Assembly (NCBI RefSeq): GCF_020035535.1
Contig: NZ_CP083349.1
Coordinates: 2,294,001 to 2,358,000 of the forward strand
Length of the DNA stretch: 64,000 nucleotides
Source: Ensifer adhaerens
Lineage (GTDB): Bacteria > Pseudomonadota > Alphaproteobacteria > Rhizobiales > Rhizobiaceae
Reading direction: 5' to 3'
Shown here in pieces: positions 32,404 through 41,384 of the stretch; position 1 is the stretch's first letter; each line of letters begins with the position of its first letter. Made by a program: the position numbers and the translations under genes. The notes under the pieces are model-generated. The model ran no database searches and was not told where the DNA came from. It was given only the letters and a program-made list of their open reading frames with translations.

Positions 32404-33315
32404 TCAGAGCACTTCGTCGGCGCTCTCGATGCGCCGCCAGCTCTCGTCGAGCTGGTTGCGGAACCAGGTCATCTGGCGCTTGGCATATTGCCGCGTGGCT
32501 GCGGCACCCATCTCGATCACATCGGCCTCGTCGAGCTCGCCCTTCAGAAGTGCCGCGATCTGGCTGACGCCGATCGCCTTCATCACGGGCATTTCCGGCG
32601 GCAGGTCGAGCGCAAGCAGTGCCCGCACCTCGTCGATCGCGCCGCCGGCCAGCATCAATGCGAAGCGGCGATTGATGCGGTCGTGCAGAAGCTTGCGTTC
32701 CGGCAGCACCACGTATTTTGCCGCCCGGTCCGGATCGACGATGACGGGGCCGTTCTGCTTCTGGAAGAACCGGATCGGCTTGCCGGTCGCTTCCACCACT
32801 TCGAGCGCCCGGACGATCCGCTGGCCGTCACCGACGTTCAGCGTCGCCGCCGTTTCCGGATCCCTGACCTCCAGGTCGCGGTGAAGTGCCTCCGGCCCTT
32901 CCGCCTTCAGCCGTTCGCGCAGCCGCTCGCGGATCGCGGCCGGGATTTCGGGCATATCGGAGAGGCCGCCGGTCAGCGCCTTGAAATAGAGCCCGGTCCC
33001 GCCGACGAAGACCGGCAGCCGGCCTTCCTGGCGCAGCCTTTCGACCAGCGCCTGCGCCTCGCGTGCCCAAGCGCCGGTGGAATAGGCTGATGCCGCCGGC
33101 ACATGGCCGTAGAGACAGTGCTCTATGCCGCCCATGTCGGCCTCGTCCGGCCGCGCCGTCAGCAGCCGCAGCGTATCATAGACCTGCATGCTGTCGGCAT
33201 TGACGACCACGCCGCCATGCCGGCGCGCCAGTTCGACAGCAAGCGCAGACTTGCCGCTGGCGGTCGGCCCGGTTATCAGGATCGCGTCGCTCTCGGTTTC
33301 AAGGTTATTGTCCAT
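32404..33315 (-). CDS. miaA: tRNA dimethylallyltransferase
   Basis: A 303-residue enzyme that transfers a dimethylallyl group to A37 of tRNAs reading codons that start with U. It has the P-loop GPTASGKSA at 16-24, NADSMQVY just downstream, and the conserved FVGGTGLYFKAL. The ATG (CAT at 33313-33315) overlaps the ATG of serB on the other strand, so the two genes share their start region and each promoter must lie within the other's coding sequence. Confidence 0.95.
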   Translation of the reverse strand: MDNNLETESDAILITGPTASGKSALAVELARRHGGVVVNADSMQVYDTLRLLTARPDEADMGGIEHCLYGHVPAASAYSTGAWAREAQALVERLRQEGRLPVFVGGTGLYFKALTGGLSDMPEIPAAIRERLRERLKAEGPEALHRDLEVRDPETAATLNVGDGQRIVRALEVVEATGKPIRFFQKQNGPVIVDPDRAAKYVVLPERKLLHDRINRRFALMLAGGAIDEVRALLALDLPPEMPVMKAIGVSQIAALLKGELDEADVIEMGAAATRQYAKRQMTWFRNQLDESWRRIESADEVL

Positions 33316-34201
33316 GGCTCTCGTTGCCACGCTTATCGCCAATCCGTCAAATCCTGTTCTGACGCCAGCACTGGCGGAAGCCGCCGCCGATGCCGTCAAG
33401 GCATCCGGCCTCTACTGGCTGGCCGATGGCGTCGCCTGCGATATCGCGCTTACCGATGGCACCGACACGGGCGCCGCGGAAGCCCTGCTGCGCGGTGTGA
33501 TCGGCAGCGCCCCGGTCGATGTCGCCGTGCAGGACGCCGAGAGCCGTCGCAAGAAGCTTTTGATCGCCGACATGGATTCGACCATGATCGGCCAGGAATG
33601 CATCGACGAACTCGCCGCCGAAGTCGGCCTCAAGGACAAGGTGGCTGCGATCACCGCCCGCGCCATGAACGGCGAGATCGCCTTCGAGCCGGCGCTGATC
33701 GAGCGCGTCTCGCTCTTGAAGGGCCTGCCGCTCAGCGTCGTCGACGAGGTGATTGCCAGGCGCATCACGCTGACGCCGGGTGGAAAACAACTGATCGCGA
33801 CGATGAAGAGCAAGGGCCACTATACCGCGCTCGTCTCCGGCGGCTTCACCGTCTTTACCGGACCGATCGCCGAAATGCTCGGCTTCGATGAGAACCGCGC
33901 CAACACGCTGATCGCCGAAGCGGGCGTGCTCACCGGCGAGGTCGCCAATCCGATCCTCGGCAAGCAGGCCAAGGTCGATGCTCTCATCGATATTGCCGAC
34001 CGCCTCGGCATCTCGACAGACGATGCCCTTGCCGTCGGCGACGGCGCCAACGATCTCGGCATGATCCAGCTTGCCGGCACGGGCGTTGCGCTGCACGCCA
34101 AGCCCGTGGTCGCCGAGCAGGCGAAGGTGCGCATCGACCACGGCGACTTGACCGCTCTTCTCTATCTGCAGGGCTATCGCAAGACGGACTTCGTCGGATG
34201 A
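33314..34201 (+). CDS. serB: Phosphoserine phosphatase
   Basis: A 295-residue HAD-superfamily phosphatase for the last step of serine synthesis. The catalytic motif is DMDSTMIG with Asp86 as nucleophile and Asp88 as acid/base; motif II (LVSGGFTVFTG) and motif III/IV (VGDGANDLGM) are present. An N-terminal domain of about 75 residues precedes the catalytic part. It is divergent from miaA with overlapping start codons, and its stop overlaps the GNAT gene by four bases (ATGA). Confidence 0.95.
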   Translation: MALVATLIANPSNPVLTPALAEAAADAVKASGLYWLADGVACDIALTDGTDTGAAEALLRGVIGSAPVDVAVQDAESRRKKLLIADMDSTMIGQECIDELAAEVGLKDKVAAITARAMNGEIAFEPALIERVSLLKGLPLSVVDEVIARRITLTPGGKQLIATMKSKGHYTALVSGGFTVFTGPIAEMLGFDENRANTLIAEAGVLTGEVANPILGKQAKVDALIDIADRLGISTDDALAVGDGANDLGMIQLAGTGVALHAKPVVAEQAKVRIDHGDLTALLYLQGYRKTDFVG

Positions 34202-34764
34202 TCATCTCCGAGACCGAGCGGCTGCGAATCCGGACCTGGAAGGAAAGCGATCGCGATCTCTTCTTCGCGATCAACAGCGACCCCAGGGTCATGGAGTTCT
34301 TTCCCTTCCGCCGCAGCCGTGCGGAAGCCGACGCATTGTTCGACCGCGTCGGCCGCGGCATCGCCGAGACCGGCTTCGGCTTCTTCGCCGTGGCCTTGAA
34401 GGCCGAAGACCGGCCGATCGGCTTCTGCGGTCTGGCGCTGACGGATCTGGAACCGCACCTGCCCAACGGAACGGTCGAGATCGGCTGGCGACTGGCGACG
34501 CCCTATTGGGGCAAGGGCTATGTCACGGAAGCCGCATCCGCCCTGCTGCGCTACGGCTTCGAGGAAAAGGGGCTCGACGAAGTTGTCTCCTTCGCCGTCG
34601 CCGCCAACACCCGCTCGACGGCGGTGATGCAACGGATCGGCATGCACCGCGACGCCAGCCGTGATTTCGACCACCCCCGCGTCTCGGCCGACTACCCGAC
34701 GCTGGTGCGGCATGTGCTCTACGCGATCAGCGCCGCCGATTGGCGGGCGAAGGCCGAGAAATAG
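34198..34764 (+). CDS. GNAT-family acetyltransferase (RimJ/RimL type)
   Basis: A 188-residue acetyltransferase beginning ETERLRIRTWKESDRD, typical of the RimJ/RimL subgroup that acetylates protein N-termini or small molecules. The acetyl-CoA loop is seen in VEIGWRLATPYWGKGYVTEA, followed by FAVAANTRSTAVMQRIGM. It overlaps the serB stop and so is co-transcribed with it. Substrate unknown. Confidence 0.88.
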   Translation: MIISETERLRIRTWKESDRDLFFAINSDPRVMEFFPFRRSRAEADALFDRVGRGIAETGFGFFAVALKAEDRPIGFCGLALTDLEPHLPNGTVEIGWRLATPYWGKGYVTEAASALLRYGFEEKGLDEVVSFAVAANTRSTAVMQRIGMHRDASRDFDHPRVSADYPTLVRHVLYAISAADWRAKAEK

Positions 34765-34772
34765 TCGGCCAT

Positions 34773-34812
34773 AGCCCCTCACCGTCCTGCCGGACATCTC
34801 TCCCCACAAGCG
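34773..34812. repeat. RIME-type repeat segment
   Basis: GCCCCTCACCGTCCTGCCGG followed by ACATCTCTCCCCACAAGCGG, a diverged half of the RIME palindrome. Confidence 0.6.
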
Positions 34813-34883
34813 GCACGAGAGACGCCAGTCGCAACGTGGTGCCCTATTCAACGTTGATAAGCGCCGTGCACTCACGCCATGGG

Positions 34884-34934
34884 TCCTTCTCCCCTCCTGC
34901 GGGGAGAAGGTGCCGGCAGGCGGATGAGGGGCGA
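34884..34934. repeat. RIME-type repeat, well-preserved palindrome
   Basis: CCTTCTCCCCTCCTGCGGGG AGAAGG forms a perfect-looking hairpin and is followed by TGCCGGCAGGCGGATGAGGG, the conserved RIME end. Confidence 0.7.
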
Positions 34935-35060
34935 ACCCTCGCCGCGGGATAAGGGACAGCCCCGTTGCCGGGCATCGCCACGTCAGAACGCGCCTCCAAT
35001 TGTCATGCAACGATCCGGCAGGCTCCGCGCCCTCGGCACGTGGTGGCGTGCTGGCTCCTA

Positions 35061-35106
35061 GGCGCTCTCTCCCCGGAGGGGAGAGACGTCCGGCAGGACA
35101 GCGAAG
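35061..35106. repeat. RIME-type repeat segment
   Basis: CTCTCTCCCCGGAGGGGAGA followed by GACGTCCGGCAGGACAGCG, again palindromic. Confidence 0.6.
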
Positions 35107-35133
35107 GAAAAACCACAACGCCTCCACCGCAGC

Positions 35134-36036
35134 TCACCTTTCCTGCCCCGCCCCCGGGTAGCTCCGCTCGAGCCAGTCAACAAATGCCTTCGCCGCATCC
35201 GAAAGCGCATCGAAGCGCCGCGCCACGATGAAGAACGCGCCATAGGGCACGGAAATTTCGAAGGGCTGGATCAGCCGCCCGGCATCGATGTCATCGCGTG
35301 CATGGTCGCGGTCGATCAGGCCAATGCCGCTGCCCCTGAGCGTCGCCTGCAGCACCATCGAGCCATCGGCGAAGATGGCACCACGATCCAGCTGCACAGG
35401 CGCGGTACCGGCGGCCGCAAACCACTGCGCCCAGAGCTGTCGGTTATCCTCATGCAAGAGCGCGTGCTGCAGCAGGTCCTCGGGTCGATCGAGCGTCCGC
35501 CCGGCACTGGCGAGCGCCGGCGCCATCACCGGCACCATCTCGACCTTGGCGAGCAGGCGCGTCTCCACCCGCGGCCATGAGCGGGCGGCCAGGCTGTGGC
35601 GGATGGCGATATCGGCGTCACCGCTGCGAAACTCGGCCAGCCGAGGGTCCGCGTCGATCACCAGATCGATATCCGGATGCTGCTCCTGAAAGTCCTGCAG
35701 ATGCGGCACCAGCCAACACCCGGCAAGGGACGGTTCGGCGCTGACCTTCAGCGTCTGCGACAGCCGCCGCCCGGAGAGCGCGTCGAGGCTCTCGCCCACC
35801 ATATCGAAGGCCGCCGTCAACGTGCCGAGCAGCGCACGGCCGTCCGTCGTCAGCCGAACGCTGCGGTGGCGCCGCTCGAACAGCGGCCGGCCGATCAGCT
35901 CCTCGAGTTCGCGCACCTGCCGGCTGATCGCGGCCTGCGAGACGAAAAGCTCGGCAGCAGCCAGCGTGAAGCTCTCCAGCCGCCCGGCCGCCTCGAAACT
36001 CCGCAACGCCGTCAGAGGCAACCGTCCGCGCTTCAT
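35134..36036 (-). CDS. LysR-family regulator (GcvA-like)
   Basis: A 300-residue regulator. The start MKRGRLPLTALRSFEAAGRL and FTLAAAELFVSQAAISRQVR place it in the GcvA/AmpR group of LysR proteins. The C-terminal half is the usual effector domain. The longer open frame to 36318 is not supported. A small protein gene with a strong ribosome site starts divergently 197 bp upstream. Its target is not evident. Confidence 0.87.
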   Translation of the reverse strand: MKRGRLPLTALRSFEAAGRLESFTLAAAELFVSQAAISRQVRELEELIGRPLFERRHRSVRLTTDGRALLGTLTAAFDMVGESLDALSGRRLSQTLKVSAEPSLAGCWLVPHLQDFQEQHPDIDLVIDADPRLAEFRSGDADIAIRHSLAARSWPRVETRLLAKVEMVPVMAPALASAGRTLDRPEDLLQHALLHEDNRQLWAQWFAAAGTAPVQLDRGAIFADGSMVLQATLRGSGIGLIDRDHARDDIDAGRLIQPFEISVPYGAFFIVARRFDALSDAAKAFVDWLERSYPGAGQER

Positions 36037-36232
36037 GCATAACCTCAAGTTATCCGAAGGCGACAGTAAACTCGTTTGAGGGCCGCGGGCAAGTGCGGTG
36101 AAATACTGAGGCATTCCGCCCTCGCATGAACCCAACGGTGGCGGAGAAGGTGCTTTAAAATCACACCGCCAGAGCGTCCCGCGTGCGTTCGTCCGAGCGC
36201 ATGACGCTCGCCCCACGAACGGAGGTCTGGCC

Positions 36233-36340
36233 ATGCTTGCTATCATCGAGATCCTGCTCGAAGCCCTGCGGCTGATGACCTTCCAGCCGGCACGAAAGTC
36301 CCGTTCATCCGCCCCCACAGCAGTCGGCGACGACCGCTGA
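36233..36340 (+). CDS. Small hypothetical protein (35 aa)
   Basis: Begins MLAIIEILLEALRLMTFQPA and ends GDDR before TGA. A strong GGAGG ribosome site lies 8 bases upstream of the ATG. Residues 2-16 form a short hydrophobic, amphipathic helix, followed by a basic/Ser-rich tail. Too short for recognisable homology. The ribosome site is the main evidence that it is translated. Confidence 0.45.
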   Translation: MLAIIEILLEALRLMTFQPARKSRSSAPTAVGDDR

Positions 36341-36380
36341 GAACTACCACGCTTTGCTCGCCACGCGGTGCCCGTAGCCG

Positions 36381-36418
36381 CCCCTCGCCCTCGCCCTCAC
36401 CCCGCAAGTGGGGAGAGG
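36381..36418. repeat. RIME-type repeat segment
   Basis: CCCCTCGCCCTCGCCCTCAC followed by CCCGCAAGTGGGGAGAGG, a RIME half with a CCCGCAAGTGGGG-type hairpin. Confidence 0.6.
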
Positions 36419-36528
36419 AAACGCGCTCCGCCGCAGGCGCTCGGCTGGCGGCACAGCCCGAGAAGTCACAGAGGGGCATATGGAGGCGCCGGGATGGGAT
36501 CGCCGCAATGTTGCGAGCGGACGCGACA

Positions 36529-36585
36529 TGCCCCTTCTCCCCGCCTGCGGGCAGAAGGTCGCGGCAGCGGGATGAGGGGCAGGCG
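36529..36585. repeat. RIME-type repeat, palindromic
   Basis: ATGCCCCTTCTCCCCGCCTG then CGGGCAGAAGG, followed by CGGGATGAGGGGCAGGCGC. Confidence 0.65.
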
Positions 36586-36777
36586 CTTGCCTGCTCACGT
36601 TGGCAACAGACTATCAGCCGAGCGCACGCTTGAATCAAAACCTCAAGAAGCGGATTCAGCCTGCCAGCCCACTGCCCGACACCCTTGAAAAGACTCGCTC
36701 AATTGCCTTCGGCTGAAACAACGTCGCGGCATCGATCCGATGCCGCGACCGCAAAACCCGCAAAGGCGCAACGCGCC

Positions 36778-38304
36778 CTACTCTACCCGCACCGTGACGA
36801 AGCGCAGTTCGCCAGTCTTGTTGGAGAGCATCAGGAGCGCGTTGTGCCGACCGTCCGACTTCAGCTCCTCGACACGATCGGCAACGTCACCGGGCGTGTC
36901 CATCGCCTCCTGGCCGACTTCGACGATCACGTCGCCCGGCTCGACACGGCGTTCCGCAGCGGCAGAATTCGGCGAGACCTCGGTGATCACAACGCCGTCC
37001 ACGTCGTCGGCAATGCCGTACTTCTTGCGCGTCTCTTCGTTGAGCGTCGCAAGCTTCATGCCGAGCACGACATCGGTCGCGGGCAGCGGCGCGGCTTCGG
37101 GCTTGTCCGGCTTCTGCGTCTCGTCATTGGATGTCGCCGCCGGTGCGCTGGCGACATCGGCGCCATCTTCGAGGCGGCCGAGCGTCACCTTGACCGTCTG
37201 CTCCTTGCCATCGCGGACCACCACCACGTCGACCGCCTTGCCGACGGGGCTTTCGGCAACGGCGCGCGGCAGGTCACGCATCTCGGTGACGTCGCGGCCG
37301 TCGAACTTGACGATGACGTCACCCGCCCTGATCTCGCCGTTCGCGATCGGTCCGCCCTCGATGATGCCGGAGACGAGCGCACCGTGCGGCGTCGCCATCT
37401 TCAGGCTTTCGGCGATATCGTCGGTCACCGGCTGGATACGCACGCCAAGCCAGCCGCGCCGGGTCTCGCCGAAATCCTTGAGCTGCAGCACGACATTGGC
37501 GGCAAGCTCCGTCGGAACCGAGAAGCCGATGCCGATCGAGCCGCCGGAGGGCGAGATGATCGCCGTATTGATGCCGATCACTTCACCGGCCATGTTGAAG
37601 AGCGGTCCGCCGGAATTGCCGCGGTTGATCGCCGCGTCGGTCTGGATGAAATTGTCATAGGGGCCGGCATTGATGTTGCGGCCACGTGCCGAAATGATGC
37701 CGACGGAAACCGAGCCGCCGAGGCCGAAGGGATTGCCGATCGCCATCACCCAGTCGCCGATGCGCATCTTGCGGGAATCGCCGAAAGGCACGGCTTTCAG
37801 CGGCGCCTTCGGCTCCACCTTCAGGACCGCGAGATCGGTCTTGGTGTCCTTGCCGACAAGCTTGGCCTTCAGCTTGCTGCCATTGGCGAAGTTGATCTCG
37901 ATGTCGTCGGCGCCTTCGATCACGTGGTTGTTGGTGACGATGAAGCCTGAGGGGTCGATGACGAACCCGGAGCCGAGCGAATCGACCGTGCGTTGGCGGC
38001 TGCCGCCCTGGCCACCCTGCCCTTTGAAGAATTCGTCGAAATAGGGCTGGTAGGGCGAGCCCTCCGGCACCTGCGGCGCCGGCGCATTGTCGTCGTTCTT
38101 GACCTTCTGCGAGGTCGCGATGTTGACAACGGCGTCCAACAGTCCGGCCGCGAGATCGGCAACGGAAGCAGGGCCGTTGGTCGGCGGGCGGATGGCCGTG
38201 TTCTGGGCGAGCGCGGTGGAGCTAAAGGCCAGCGCGCTTGCGAGCGCCAGAACGCCCAAGGCGGTGCCAAGCGAGTGCGCTCGGGATTTCGTTCGCGTGG
38301 ACAA
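36778..38304 (-). CDS. degP: Do-family periplasmic serine protease (DegP/DegQ type)
   Basis: A 508-residue HtrA protease. The signal peptide is residues 1-33 (cleaved after ALA). The catalytic triad is His127 (NNHVIEG), Asp157 (TDLAVLK) and Ser231 (GNSGGPLF). Two PDZ domains follow, at about 300-390 and 415-505. It degrades or refolds misfolded periplasmic proteins. The start is a TTG at 38304 with GAGGAG 10 bases upstream; no nearby ATG in frame fits a signal peptide. It lies downstream of the hflKC operon but after a 306-bp gap, so probably has its own promoter. Confidence 0.95.
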   Translation of the reverse strand: MSTRTKSRAHSLGTALGVLALASALAFSSTALAQNTAIRPPTNGPASVADLAAGLLDAVVNIATSQKVKNDDNAPAPQVPEGSPYQPYFDEFFKGQGGQGGSRQRTVDSLGSGFVIDPSGFIVTNNHVIEGADDIEINFANGSKLKAKLVGKDTKTDLAVLKVEPKAPLKAVPFGDSRKMRIGDWVMAIGNPFGLGGSVSVGIISARGRNINAGPYDNFIQTDAAINRGNSGGPLFNMAGEVIGINTAIISPSGGSIGIGFSVPTELAANVVLQLKDFGETRRGWLGVRIQPVTDDIAESLKMATPHGALVSGIIEGGPIANGEIRAGDVIVKFDGRDVTEMRDLPRAVAESPVGKAVDVVVVRDGKEQTVKVTLGRLEDGADVASAPAATSNDETQKPDKPEAAPLPATDVVLGMKLATLNEETRKKYGIADDVDGVVITEVSPNSAAAERRVEPGDVIVEVGQEAMDTPGDVADRVEELKSDGRHNALLMLSNKTGELRFVTVRVE

Positions 38305-38610
38305 GTCGCTTAAGCTCCTCTGGCTTTTCGATGGTCGGCCACTTCCTTAGGCCTCCCACCTCTCCTGCCTATGCGCCGAGGCGTCATAGTACTTTGATTC
38401 TTCGCATAATTTCGCGTCGACCGGAACCGGCAACAGCGCTTATGCAGTCAGAACCGTCACCGCAATCCGCAAACCGCGTGGCTTGCGATTTTCACCTGAA
38501 GATAAGGCGGAATTCGGAAGCGTCCACACACGATTTCCTGATCCCCGCGCAGATGACTGCTGGAGGTCAAGAGGTCCCGGCTGCGCGTTCTTGGAAGGAG
38601 GCGCGACGTG
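38305..38610. other. Promoter region of degP, no gene seen
   Basis: 306 bp between the degP start and the end of the ACT-domain gene, both on the minus strand. It must hold the degP promoter; I found no clear RpoH- or ECF-type hexamers. No repeat or RNA recognised. Confidence 0.4.
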
Positions 38611-38997
38611 TCAGGTCGTCAGGTCGTGCCCGTGGTCTTTCAGAGCCTGCACCGCCTTGTCGAGATCGGAACCGGCGACGAAGATATAGTCGGTGCTGAA
38701 GGTCGAATTGGCGAAGACGCCCACGCCGGCGGCCGAAAGCGGCCGGAGCACGGACGAGAGCACGCCCGGCACGTCAAAGGCAAAGTGCTGCTCGACGCGG
38801 AAGCAGCGCCAGCCGAGCGAGCTCTGGACGCTGGAAGGCACGCGGGCGGCTCGGCAGACCAGCGTCATCTCCTCGCGGGAGCTCGACACGGTCCAGAAGC
38901 CTGGCCCCGGCAACCATTCCGGTATGCTGGAACCGATATTGAGGCGGGTGATGGCGTATTCGGCATCGACCAGCCGGATCAGCAGTTTATGTGGCAT
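38611..38997 (-). CDS. ACT-domain protein (COG3603 type)
   Basis: A 128-residue protein of two tandem ACT-like halves. The second contains VPGVLSSVLRPLSAAGVGVF, the typical ACT turn that binds a small ligand such as an amino acid. No catalytic domain is attached. It follows the DUF2065 gene after 6 bp, at the end of the hflKC operon. Function unknown; ligand-sensing is inferred from the fold. Confidence 0.82.
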   Translation of the reverse strand: MPHKLLIRLVDAEYAITRLNIGSSIPEWLPGPGFWTVSSSREEMTLVCRAARVPSSVQSSLGWRCFRVEQHFAFDVPGVLSSVLRPLSAAGVGVFANSTFSTDYIFVAGSDLDKAVQALKDHGHDLTT

Positions 38998-39003
38998 TTC
39001 GCA

Positions 39004-39189
39004 TTATCCTCGAAGCAACCATACAAGTCCGACCCCGGCAGCCACGGAAACGAGCCCCGCCAGTCGAAGCTGATGTTCGGGGACATACGGCAAACGCTTC
39101 GCCATTTCCACCAAAACCAAAGGGGCCAGTGCGTACACCAGCCCCTCGATGATCAGGAAGAAAGCGATTCCCGTCAGGAAATCCGACAT
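39004..39189 (-). CDS. DUF2065 small membrane protein
   Basis: A 61-residue protein with two membrane helices (FLTGIAFFLIIEGLVYALAP and LAGLVSVAAGVGLVWLL). DUF2065 genes are regularly found beside hflC, as here with a 7-bp gap, suggesting a small accessory of the HflKC-FtsH complex. Confidence 0.88.
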   Translation of the reverse strand: MSDFLTGIAFFLIIEGLVYALAPLVLVEMAKRLPYVPEHQLRLAGLVSVAAGVGLVWLLRG

Positions 39190-39196
39190 CGCTCGC

Positions 39197-40120
39197 CTAG
39201 TTCCCGGTGGTTGGCTGCGGCGCCGGACCAGCCGGTGCAGTACCTTCGGAATCGTTGAAGTAACGGAAGAATTCCGAATGGGGCGAAAGCACCAGCGTCG
39301 TATCCGGGCTCGCGATCGACTGGGTATAAGCCGTCATCGAGCGGTAGAATTCGAAGAACTTCGGATCGCGCGCAAAAGCGTCGGCAAAGGTCTTCGTCCG
39401 TTCGGCTTCGCCCTCACCGCGCAGAATTTCCGAATCGCGCTGGGCGTCGGCGACGATCTCGACGACCTGACGGTCGGCGATAGCGCGACGGCGCTGGCCC
39501 TCTTCGTTACCGCGAGCGCGGATCAGTTCGGCTTCTGCCAGACGCTCGGCCTTCATGCGGTCGTAGGTCTGCTGCGAGACTTCCTGCGTCAGGTCGGTGC
39601 GGCGGATGCGAACATCCTCGATGTTGAGGCCGAGCGACTCGGCATCGCCTTTGAGGTCGGCGCGAACTTCACGCATCATCGATGCGCGCTCGTCCGAAAG
39701 CGCTGCCTCGAAACCACGCAGACCGTAGACGCGACGCAGCGAAGCGTCGAGACGGGTCCTCAGACGCGACTCCGCAGCATCGCGATCGCCCGATACGGTT
39801 TCACGGAAGCGGCGAGGATCGGCGATCTTGTAGACGACGAAGGCATCGACTTCATAGAACTTGCCGCCCGAAACCTGGACGCGGATGTTGTCGAGATCGA
39901 AGCGCAGCGCCTGGTCTTCGACATACTGGACACGGTCGGCGTCCATGAAGGCGAAGGGCAGCTTGAAGTAGAGACCCGGCTGGCTCTTGACGTCCTTGAT
40001 CTGACCGAAGCGCACGACGATCGCCTGCTGGCGTTCGTTGACGACGAAGACCGAGGAATAGATGCCGACGAAGACGACGGCGAGCAGGATCAGGATGACG
40101 GAGGTACGATTGTTGATCAC
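39197..40120 (-). CDS. hflC: HflC, membrane protease regulator (SPFH/prohibitin family)
   Basis: A 307-residue protein with one N-terminal membrane helix (VILILLAVVFVGIYSSVFVV) and an SPFH domain beginning AIVVRFGQIKDV. With HflK it forms a periplasm-facing cage around FtsH and modulates its proteolysis. The start is a GTG that overlaps the hflK stop by four bases, so translation is coupled. Confidence 0.95.
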   Translation of the reverse strand: MINNRTSVILILLAVVFVGIYSSVFVVNERQQAIVVRFGQIKDVKSQPGLYFKLPFAFMDADRVQYVEDQALRFDLDNIRVQVSGGKFYEVDAFVVYKIADPRRFRETVSGDRDAAESRLRTRLDASLRRVYGLRGFEAALSDERASMMREVRADLKGDAESLGLNIEDVRIRRTDLTQEVSQQTYDRMKAERLAEAELIRARGNEEGQRRRAIADRQVVEIVADAQRDSEILRGEGEAERTKTFADAFARDPKFFEFYRSMTAYTQSIASPDTTLVLSPHSEFFRYFNDSEGTAPAGPAPQPTTGN

Positions 40121-41229
40121 TGGCCTGCTCCCGATGCTGCTGCTGCTCCCGACTGGAGAGGCCTGCCGATTTCATTCAGCGGCAGATAGGGCAGAACGCC
40201 CTGCCCGTTCTTCTCGTCGAGGATCACCTTCTTCGACTTGCCGAGAACGCCCTGCATCGTTTCGAGATAGAGGCGCTTGCGGGTCACTTCCGGCGCCTTG
40301 GAATATTCGTCGTAAACCGAGATGAAGCGCTGCGCTTCGCCCTGTGCTTCCTTGACGACACGGTCCTTGTAGGCGGCCGCTTCTTCGCGGATCTGCGCAC
40401 CCTGACCGCGTGCCTTGCCCAGTACCTGGTTGGCATACTGGTTGGCTTCTTCGACGAAGCGGTCTTCGTCCTGCTCGGCACGCTGCACTTCGTCGAACGC
40501 ATCGGCCACTTCGCGCGGCGGTGCTGCGTCTTCGATCGCGACCGTGTTGACGGAAACGCCGGCACCGTAAGTGTCCATCGTCGCCTGGATCGTGCTCTTC
40601 ACGTCGGCAGCGATCGCCTGACGATTGTCACGGAAGATGTCCTGTGCCGGACGGCGACCAACCACTTCGCGCATGGCGCTTTCAGAAACCTGCTGCAGCG
40701 TGTCGGAAGGGTTCTCGACATTGAACAGGTAGGCCTTGGGATCGGTGACCGAGTAGAGCACCGAAAACTGCACGTTGACGATGTTCTGGTCGCCGGTCAG
40801 CATCAGGCCGGAATTCGCCTGGCCGCTCGAGCGCCCACCGATATTCTGCTGCTGCTCCGTGATCTTGACGAATTCGACGGTCTCGAACGGCCAGAAATGA
40901 TAATGCAGGCCGGGCATCGAGATCTCGTCCTTCGGCTTGCCGAAGCGCATCTCGACGCCACGCTCGTCCGGCTGGACGGTGTAGATCGAGTTGATCAGGA
41001 TGAAGCCGACGATCAGCAGACCGACAATGGCGAAAACGCCGCCGTTGAAACCGCCGGGAACGACGTTCTTAAGCTGGTCCTGGCCACGGCGAATGATCTC
41101 TTCCAGATCCGGCGGGCCGCCCTTGCCGCCACGCGGCCGGTTTGGCCCCTGGCCCCAGGGCCCCCCCTGATTGCCGCCGCCACCGCCGCCCCATGGGCCG
41201 CCGCCGCCATTCTGATTGCTCCAGGGCAT
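40117..41229 (-). CDS. hflK: HflK, membrane protease regulator (SPFH/prohibitin family)
   Basis: A 370-residue protein. The N-terminal 45 residues are Gly/Asn/Trp-rich and cytoplasmic, then a membrane helix (GGVFAIVGLLIVGFILINSI) and an SPFH domain with QPDERGVEMRFGKP. It partners HflC. The ATG at 41229 begins the Gly-rich tail typical of HflK; an upstream extension to 41274 is less likely. First gene of the hflK-hflC-DUF2065-ACT unit. Confidence 0.95.
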   Translation of the reverse strand: MPWSNQNGGGGPWGGGGGGNQGGPWGQGPNRPRGGKGGPPDLEEIIRRGQDQLKNVVPGGFNGGVFAIVGLLIVGFILINSIYTVQPDERGVEMRFGKPKDEISMPGLHYHFWPFETVEFVKITEQQQNIGGRSSGQANSGLMLTGDQNIVNVQFSVLYSVTDPKAYLFNVENPSDTLQQVSESAMREVVGRRPAQDIFRDNRQAIAADVKSTIQATMDTYGAGVSVNTVAIEDAAPPREVADAFDEVQRAEQDEDRFVEEANQYANQVLGKARGQGAQIREEAAAYKDRVVKEAQGEAQRFISVYDEYSKAPEVTRKRLYLETMQGVLGKSKKVILDEKNGQGVLPYLPLNEIGRPLQSGAAAASGAGQ

Positions 41230-41384
41230 CAAAACCTCTCTATTGAAACTTCCCACGCCAAACAGCCGCGCCACCGCACGGTCGTTTATGATGTGAAACC
41301 GTTATAGGTATCACCTGCACCGCTTTCAACGCGGTAGGCCCGAGTTCACCGTAAATGGTTCAAAATAGTTGACGATCCGGCGCG

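Larger units (their letters stand above)
34765..35133. other. Intergenic region with RIME-type repeats
   Basis: Three RIME-like segments fill much of this 369-bp gap between the GNAT gene and the end of a convergent LysR gene. I see no gene in it. Confidence 0.6.
36341..36777. other. Intergenic region with RIME-type repeats
   Basis: A 437-bp gap downstream of degP on the minus strand. It contains two RIME-like segments (annotated) and no recognisable gene. Confidence 0.55.
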
